From: an uncultured Clostridia bacterium
Lineage (GTDB): Bacteria; Bacillota; Clostridia; Christensenellales; Aristaeellaceae
Direction of reading: 5' to 3'
NCBI GenBank assembly: GCA_934647145.1
Contig: CAKUFB010000022.1
Coordinates: 1 to 18,717, forward strand
Length of the DNA stretch: 18,717 bases
Under the pieces are notes generated by a model. It worked only from the letters and a program-made list of their open reading frames with translations. It did not search any database and was not told the DNA's origin. The position numbers and the translations under genes were made by a program. Positions 14,002-18,717 of this stretch are shown in pieces. Each line of letters starts with the position of its first letter. Within the stretch, counting starts at the first letter, position 1.

Positions 14002-16098
14002 ATGGAGGGTAGCAGGACAGTATTTGAGCACGGCAGCGCGAAGCTGTATATCGACGGAAAGAAAACCGTCCCGGTGATCTTTCACCTGAGCGATTTTCCC
14101 GGCGCGGCGGCCAATACGCACTACGCGTACCGCAACATCAGGAATTTCGCGGAGCAGGGCGTGAATCTGGTGGGCGTGGACACCGAGCTGCGCCTGGGCT
14201 GGCACAAGCGGTCGCGCTTCGAGTGGGAGCCTCTGCAGGCAGAAATCACCTCGGCGCTGGCCGCAAACCCGAACGCGAAGGTGCTGATCCGCCTGCACGT
14301 CAACCCGCCCTACTGGTGGCTGCGGGACAATCCGGACGAAACGGTGATCTACGACGAGGATACCCCGGGCGTCGACAACGGCGAGACGCTGCGCCTGATC
14401 CGGGACGATCACTGGAAGCAGCTGCGCGGCAGCATCGCCTCGGAAAAGTGGCTGGAGGAGGCGGGAAGCTGCCTTGCGGAGTTCTGCAGGCGGGTGTGCG
14501 ACACGCCGGAGGGCAGGGCGGTCTTTGCCATCAACGTGGCCTACGGGATCAACGGGGAATGGCACCAGTGGGGCGTGGATTGCTCCCGGCCGATGAAGCG
14601 GCGCTTTCGCAGGTACCTGCTGGAGAAGTACCGCGACAACAGGCGCCTAAGGGAGGCGTGGGGAGACCCCGGCGCGACGATCGATACGGCCGAGTTCCGT
14701 CCGAACCCGGCGCAGGCGGCGGACGACGGCGTTTTTCGCGATCCGGTGCGCGCGCGCTGCGTGATGGACGCGCAGGAGTGCCTGCAGATCGCGGCGCCCG
14801 AGGCGATCATCCGGCTATGCAGGGTGGTGAAGGAGAACTGGAGCCGTCCGATCCTGACCGGCGCGTTCTACGCGTACTACTACCAGGCGCTTTCGCCCAT
14901 CAGCGGCCACCTGATGCCGCAGATGCTCTATGACAGTCCGTATGTGGACTTTCTGGGCGCGCCCGCGCCGTACATGTGCAATCGCAGGCCGGACTGCGTG
15001 CCCATGCAGCGCGGCCTGCTCGAATCCAACCGAATTCGCGGCATGCTGTGGCTGACCGAGATGGACGAGCAGCCGGTAGATACCGAGAATTACGTGGGCG
15101 GCGACCCGAAGCGCCTGAACGAGACGATCGCGCAGCTGCGCCGCAATACGCTGTATCCGCTGCTGGCGGGTCACGGCTTCTGGTACTACGACCATCGCTG
15201 CGACGATCAGGATCACGTTACGGGCAATCCAAACTGCGCCAGCATCTTCAACAAAAACGGCTGGTGGGATCACCCGGCGCTGCTGGACGAAATCCGCGGC
15301 GTCCAGGAGCTGGCCGCGAGGCATTGCCTTGGGGAATACCGGCCGGCCGCGGACGTGCTGATTGTCAGCGACACAGACGCTGTCTTTGCCGTCAGAGAAT
15401 ACGGCGGGATTGATGAAGCGTACGCCGTGCAGGAGGCGATAGCCCGTACCGGCGCAGCCTTTGACAATATCTATCTCAAGGACTTGGAGTATGCGGACAT
15501 GGACAGATACCGCGTGGTGGTGTTCGTCAACGCATACGTCCTGAACGCCTGTATGCGCGAGCGGATCAGGCTGCTGTGCGCAGGCAGGCAAATCGTCTGG
15601 CTGTACGCGGCCGGCTTTTCCGACGGCAGGAGCCTGAGCCTTGAGAACATGGAGGAGACGACCGGCATCCGCGTGAAGAGAGTGTCTCCGCGCGCCGGCT
15701 ATCGCGTGTGCGGCACGGAGGCGGTCTTTGAGATCAGGCAGAAGCGACTGGAGCCCTGCTTTGCCGTGGACGACGGGGAGGCGGAGCCGCTCGCGGTATA
15801 CCCCGATGGGGAAATCGCGGCGGCGCGCAAGGGGGACAGCTGGTATTTCGCGCTGCCCCGGCTGGATCTGATTCATATGAAGAAGGTCGTTCAGCGGGCG
15901 GGCGCGCACGTGTATTGCTCGGCGGACGAGCCGGTGCTGGCGGGCAGCGGGATTGTGGCGCTCAACTGCACGAGCGGCGGACGGCGGGAGATCGCTCTGC
16001 GCAATGGAAAGCGGATTGTCTGCGACCTGCCCAGGTATACAACGGCCTGCTTCGACGCGCAGACCGGCGAGCGGCTCGACAGGCCGCTTGAAAAGTGA
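14002..16098 (+). CDS. GH42-like (clan A) glycosidase with trimerisation domain, divergent
   Basis: A 698-residue cytoplasmic enzyme (no signal peptide). Residues about 20-430 form a TIM barrel. The expected acid/base is Glu186 in GINGEWHQWG, and the expected nucleophile is Glu353 in MLWLTEMDEQP. Residues about 447-640 form a flavodoxin-like domain (DVLIVSDTDAV, VVVFVNAYVL) as in the GH42 beta-galactosidase trimerisation domain, followed by a small C-terminal beta domain. Overall similarity to classical LacA-type GH42 looks low, so it may be another clan-A family. GGAGAGGAG precedes the ATG at 14002, 18 nt after the kinase stop. Its position between an amino-sugar kinase and MurQ suggests it releases the sugar that these two process, perhaps as the beta-glycosidase replacing NagZ. 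Substrate is inference only; beta-galactoside remains possible. Confidence 0.75.
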   Translation: MEGSRTVFEHGSAKLYIDGKKTVPVIFHLSDFPGAAANTHYAYRNIRNFAEQGVNLVGVDTELRLGWHKRSRFEWEPLQAEITSALAANPNAKVLIRLHVNPPYWWLRDNPDETVIYDEDTPGVDNGETLRLIRDDHWKQLRGSIASEKWLEEAGSCLAEFCRRVCDTPEGRAVFAINVAYGINGEWHQWGVDCSRPMKRRFRRYLLEKYRDNRRLREAWGDPGATIDTAEFRPNPAQAADDGVFRDPVRARCVMDAQECLQIAAPEAIIRLCRVVKENWSRPILTGAFYAYYYQALSPISGHLMPQMLYDSPYVDFLGAPAPYMCNRRPDCVPMQRGLLESNRIRGMLWLTEMDEQPVDTENYVGGDPKRLNETIAQLRRNTLYPLLAGHGFWYYDHRCDDQDHVTGNPNCASIFNKNGWWDHPALLDEIRGVQELAARHCLGEYRPAADVLIVSDTDAVFAVREYGGIDEAYAVQEAIARTGAAFDNIYLKDLEYADMDRYRVVVFVNAYVLNACMRERIRLLCAGRQIVWLYAAGFSDGRSLSLENMEETTGIRVKRVSPRAGYRVCGTEAVFEIRQKRLEPCFAVDDGEAEPLAVYPDGEIAAARKGDSWYFALPRLDLIHMKKVVQRAGAHVYCSADEPVLAGSGIVALNCTSGGRREIALRNGKRIVCDLPRYTTACFDAQTGERLDRPLEK

Positions 16099-16119
16099 CT
16101 GTTCAGGAGGATACGGCGC

Positions 16120-17076
16120 ATGAAATACACGCATACCGAGAGGATTGATCCCTACATCATGAACCTGGGCACCGAGCAGGTCAACGAGAAAACCCGGGGC
16201 ATCGCGTCCAAATCCGTGGAGGAGATGCTCCGCCTGATCAACGAGGAGGATCGCACCGTTCCGGACAGGGTGGCGGAGGCGATTCCCGCGATTGCCCGAG
16301 CGGTCGAGCTGATTGTGCCGCGCATGGAGAAGGGCGGGAGAATGGTTTACGTCGGCGCGGGCACCAGCGCGCGGCTCGCCTTCCTGGACGCCGCGGAATG
16401 TCCCCCTACCTATTATACTGCCTACGACGCTGTGAGCTGCGTCATGGCGGGCGGCCGCGAGTGCGTGTTCCGCGCGAAGGAGCACCTGGAGGACTCCTTC
16501 GAGGACGCCGGACGCGACCTGAAGGAATTCGGGCTGACCGGGCTGGATACGGTGATCGCGGCGGCGGCCAGCGGGCGCACCCCCTACTGTATCGGCGCGC
16601 TTGAATACGCCCGGGAGATCGGCGCGGGGCGGGTGTGCATCGCCTGCAACCGGCCCTCCGCGCTGAGCCGGTACGCGCAGGTCGCCATTGATATGGATAC
16701 GGGGGCGGAGGCTATCGCCTTTTCTACCCGCATGAAGGCCGGCACCGCGCAGAAGCTGGCGATGAATATGCTGTCCACCTGCGTCATGATCAAGCTGGGC
16801 CGGACGTATGACAACCTGACCTTTGAGTCGGCGCGCCCGAACTCCAAGGGCTCAAACCGCAACCCCCGCCTGTTCGCGGAGGCCATTGGCAATCCCGACC
16901 TGGACTATGCCTGCAAAAGGCTGGAGGAATCGGACGGCTGCCCGAGGTGCGCCCTGATGAAGGAGCTGTTGGGCGCGGATGACGAGACGGCCAGATACGC
17001 GTGCGATCACTGCGGCGGCAGCGTGATGAAGGCGCTGGAAATCGCGAGGGAAAGGATGAGCGCGGCCAGGCGCTGA
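16120..17076 (+). CDS. murQ: N-acetylmuramic acid 6-phosphate etherase, divergent, with paired CxxC motifs
   Basis: A 318-residue SIS-domain enzyme of the MurQ family, which cleaves the D-lactyl ether of MurNAc-6-phosphate to give GlcNAc-6-phosphate and lactate in the cytoplasm. Family landmarks: LINEEDRTVP (39-48), GAGTSARLAFLDAAECPPT (79-97) with Glu93 at the E. coli Glu83 position, Glu124 in EHLED exactly 31 residues on (as Glu114 in E. coli), SGRTPY (151-156), and STRMKAGTAQK (202-212). It departs from ordinary MurQ in GTSARL for GTSGRL, in PNSKGSNRNPR where NEKLR is usual, and in a C-terminal helical domain with CPRC (274-277) and CDHC (295-298), a possible zinc site. AGGAGG (16105-16110) precedes the ATG. 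It is the last gene of the operon. Name is confident at family level; a related substrate cannot be excluded. Confidence 0.87.
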   Translation: MKYTHTERIDPYIMNLGTEQVNEKTRGIASKSVEEMLRLINEEDRTVPDRVAEAIPAIARAVELIVPRMEKGGRMVYVGAGTSARLAFLDAAECPPTYYTAYDAVSCVMAGGRECVFRAKEHLEDSFEDAGRDLKEFGLTGLDTVIAAAASGRTPYCIGALEYAREIGAGRVCIACNRPSALSRYAQVAIDMDTGAEAIAFSTRMKAGTAQKLAMNMLSTCVMIKLGRTYDNLTFESARPNSKGSNRNPRLFAEAIGNPDLDYACKRLEESDGCPRCALMKELLGADDETARYACDHCGGSVMKALEIARERMSAARR

Positions 17077-17086
17077 GTTGTTCGAG

Positions 17087-17116
17087 GGACGCGTCCGACG
17101 GCAGGCGCGTCCTTTT
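17087..17116 (+). terminator. Intrinsic terminator of the ABC/amino-sugar operon
   Basis: GGACGCG (17087-17093) pairs with CGCGTCC (17106-17112), and TTTT (17113-17116) follows. It lies 10 bp after the murQ stop. Confidence 0.75.
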
Positions 17117-17173
17117 CTCGCCCGGGAGCGCTTCTCACAGAGAAATTCGTGAACAAACGGGAAACAAACGCGC

Positions 17174-17187
17174 TTTTGCGCGCAAAA
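17174..17187. promoter_or_regulatory. Perfect 14-bp palindrome just upstream of the foldase promoter
   Basis: TTTTGCGCGCAAAA reads the same on both strands and ends 4 bp before the -35 box at 17192. It may be a binding site for a dimeric regulator of the foldase gene, but no known consensus is recognised. Confidence 0.4.
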
Positions 17188-17191
17188 CCCC

Positions 17192-17220
17192 TTGCGAAGT
17201 TGGCGAAATAAGAGTATAAT
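17192..17220 (+). promoter_or_regulatory. Promoter of the foldase lipoprotein gene
   Basis: TTGCGA (17192-17197), 17-bp spacer, perfect TATAAT (17215-17220); start near 17227, leader about 46 nt. Confidence 0.8.
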
Positions 17221-17272
17221 CCATATAGTGTGTATTCACGAAAACACTTGATTGAAAGCGAGGTTCCCCCGA

Positions 17273-18661
17273 ATGAACAACCGCCTTGTGAAGCTCCTGG
17301 CCCTGGTGCTTGCGCTGATGCTCGTGATGAGCGGATGCAGCATGATCGAAGTGGACAAGGAAAAGGACAACGCCCAGACGGCCGCCGTGGTGGGCGGCGA
17401 GGTCATCACCAAGGGCGAAGCCCAGAGCCTGTACGACTACTATGTCGACTATTACACCTACCTGTACAGCATGTACGGCATGTCCAGCGACAGCCTGGAT
17501 ACGGAGGCGCTCAAGCAGAACGCCCTGGACGCGCTGGTCGAGCAGAAGCTGGTGGCGCAGAAGGCCGCCGCGATGGGCCTTGACCAGCTGACCGACGAGC
17601 AGAAGGCCGAGGTCGAGGAAAAGGCCAACGCCGATTTCGAAAACTATATCAGCACCTATGAGGCCGACGTGCGCAAGGACGAGATGACCGACGAGGAGGC
17701 GCGCGCCGCCACGGTCGCCTACCTCGAGGAGAACGGCATCACCATCGACAGCCTGGCGAAGAACCAGACCGCTTCCTACGTCGCCAACCTGCTGCGCGAG
17801 GACACCGTCAAGGACGTGACCGTCTCCGACGAGGAGCTCAAGAACGCCTATGACGAGAAGGTGGCCGCCGACGAGTCCAGCTACTCGGGCAGCGCCTACC
17901 TCTACGAGCGCAACGTCACCAACGGCACCACCGTGTACTGGAATCCCGAGGGATACCGCACCGTCAAGCACATCCTCTTCAAGCTCACCGACGAGCAGAA
18001 GGCCGAGCTGACCGCGCTTGAGACCGAGCTGAGCGACCTCGAGAAGCGCATCGACGCGCTTGAGAACCCGGCCACCGAGGCGCCCGACGCGACCGACGCG
18101 CCCGAGACCACCGACGAGCCCGACGCGACCGCCGAGCCGGAGGAGACCATGACCCTCGAGGAGCTGAACGCGCTCAAGGCCGACAAGGAAAAGGAAATCG
18201 AGGACAAGAAGGCCGAGCAGCTGGCCTCCTTTAAGGACAAGATCGACGAGGTTACCAAGCGCTTCGCGGACGGCGAGTCCTTCGACGATCTGATGGCCGA
18301 GTTCGGCGAAGATCCGGGCATGCAGTCCGAGCCTGGCAAGACCCACGGCTACGTGGTCAGCGCCAATTCCACGATGTGGGAAGCCGCCTTCACCGAGCAC
18401 GCCATGGCCATCGAGAAGCCCGGCGAGCTGAGCGAGGCCTTCCTGGGCAGCAACGGCGTACACATCATCTGCTACGTGGGCGACGTCACCCCCGGCGCGA
18501 CCCCGTTCGAGGACGTGAAGGACGAGCTGAGCGCCTCCACCCTGTCCACCAAGCAGGATGAGGCCTATGACGCGGCCTACGAAACCTGGAAGACCGAGGC
18601 CGGCGTGAAGACCTATCCCAAGGTGCTCGACGAGCATGACCACAACCACGATCATAACTAA
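17273..18661 (+). CDS. PrsA/SurA-like peptidyl-prolyl isomerase lipoprotein with large acidic insertion
   Basis: A 462-residue membrane-anchored extracellular foldase. A signal peptide with lipobox MSGC (Cys22) is followed by a SurA-N/trigger-factor-like helical chaperone region (about 35-200). The parvulin domain is split: strand one is RTVKHILFKL (229-238), and the rest (SFDDLMAEFGEDPGM at 336-350, GVHIICYVGDV at 395-405) resumes about 80 residues later. In between lie a coiled-coil helix, an acidic low-complexity Asp/Ala/Thr/Pro/Glu segment (about 266-292) and another helix. The C-terminus ends in a His-rich tail, DEHDHNHDHN, a possible metal-binding site. The ATG at 17273 is preceded by GAGG; the same frame extends to 17252 without a ribosome site. 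It has its own promoter and terminator, so it is probably independent of the sugar operon. Isomerase activity is uncertain because of the insertion. Confidence 0.85.
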   Translation: MNNRLVKLLALVLALMLVMSGCSMIEVDKEKDNAQTAAVVGGEVITKGEAQSLYDYYVDYYTYLYSMYGMSSDSLDTEALKQNALDALVEQKLVAQKAAAMGLDQLTDEQKAEVEEKANADFENYISTYEADVRKDEMTDEEARAATVAYLEENGITIDSLAKNQTASYVANLLREDTVKDVTVSDEELKNAYDEKVAADESSYSGSAYLYERNVTNGTTVYWNPEGYRTVKHILFKLTDEQKAELTALETELSDLEKRIDALENPATEAPDATDAPETTDEPDATAEPEETMTLEELNALKADKEKEIEDKKAEQLASFKDKIDEVTKRFADGESFDDLMAEFGEDPGMQSEPGKTHGYVVSANSTMWEAAFTEHAMAIEKPGELSEAFLGSNGVHIICYVGDVTPGATPFEDVKDELSASTLSTKQDEAYDAAYETWKTEAGVKTYPKVLDEHDHNHDHN

Positions 18662-18674
18662 ATAGAAGGCATAG

Positions 18675-18713
18675 AGCGGGACTTGAGCCGTTTGGTTCGA
18701 GTTCCGCTTTTTT
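18675..18713 (+). terminator. Strong intrinsic terminator after the foldase gene
   Basis: AGCGGGACTTGAGCC (18675-18689) pairs along 15 bp with 18694-18708, including three G-U pairs, around a GTTT loop. A run of Ts follows to 18713. Confidence 0.9.
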
Positions 18714-18717
18714 CAGC

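Noticed and set aside
12886..14565. 559-codon open frame on the minus strand
   Set aside because: It is antisense to the permease, kinase and glycosidase genes, has an Arg/Pro/Ala/His-rich low-information composition typical of GC-rich shadow frames, and no family motif or ribosome site. The same applies to the long minus frames at 3595-4878, 7487-8743, 9440-10978, 14815-16485 and 17135-18655.
18072..18144. Direct repeats suggesting a repeat array or CRISPR
   Set aside because: The GAC/GCG-rich repetition is the coding sequence of the Asp/Ala/Thr/Pro/Glu low-complexity segment of the foldase, in frame, without spacer structure.

Overview
The window looks like a chromosomal carbohydrate-utilisation region of a GC-rich Gram-positive Firmicute, most likely a gut-type Clostridia (inference). 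The evidence is AGGAGG-type ribosome binding sites, near-consensus sigma-A promoters with exact 17-bp spacers, CUT1 sugar ABC permeases of the LplB/LplC (YtcP) type with a large binding protein, a YesS-like membrane AraC regulator, and a PrsA-like foldase lipoprotein. No tRNA, rRNA, CRISPR array or intact transposase was found.

Layout. (1) 74-3022, minus strand: a cupin-AraC regulator, a small secreted protein of unknown function, and a GH31 glycosidase whose start overlaps the preceding stop (ATGA). (2) 3148-4872, plus: a DUF5696-like putative glycosidase, divergent from the AraC operon. The two directions share a mirror-symmetric promoter at 3076-3107. (3) 4935-6029, minus: a cytoplasmic GH5 enzyme, convergent with (2) across a shared terminator. 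(4) 6150-6758, plus: a small alpha/beta hydrolase. (5) 6878-8983, plus: a YesS-like membrane-anchored AraC regulator with a perfect TTGACA-17-TATAAT promoter. (6) 9422-17076, plus: an operon of solute-binding protein, two permeases, a BadF-type amino-sugar kinase, a GH42-like glycosidase and a divergent MurQ. It ends at a terminator at 17087-17116. A 168-bp palindromic, MITE-like element and a UUCG hairpin sit between the binding protein and the permeases. (7) 17273-18661, plus: a parvulin-like foldase lipoprotein with its own promoter and terminator, probably unrelated housekeeping.

How the genes may work together (inference). The YesS-like sensor controls a transporter for a short oligosaccharide. 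The sugar is imported using an ATPase encoded elsewhere, because none is in the window. It is then cut in the cytoplasm by the GH42-like enzyme, phosphorylated by the MurK/NAGK-like kinase, and, if it carries a lactyl ether, processed by the MurQ-like etherase. This gives a route for peptidoglycan-derived MurNAc sugars, with an unusual hydrolase where NagZ would be expected. The GH31, GH5 and DUF5696-like enzymes also lack signal peptides and probably act on imported glycans. The most unusual items are the symmetric divergent promoter, the palindromic element inside the ABC operon, the MurQ variant with paired CxxC motifs, and the kinase/GH42-like/MurQ set.
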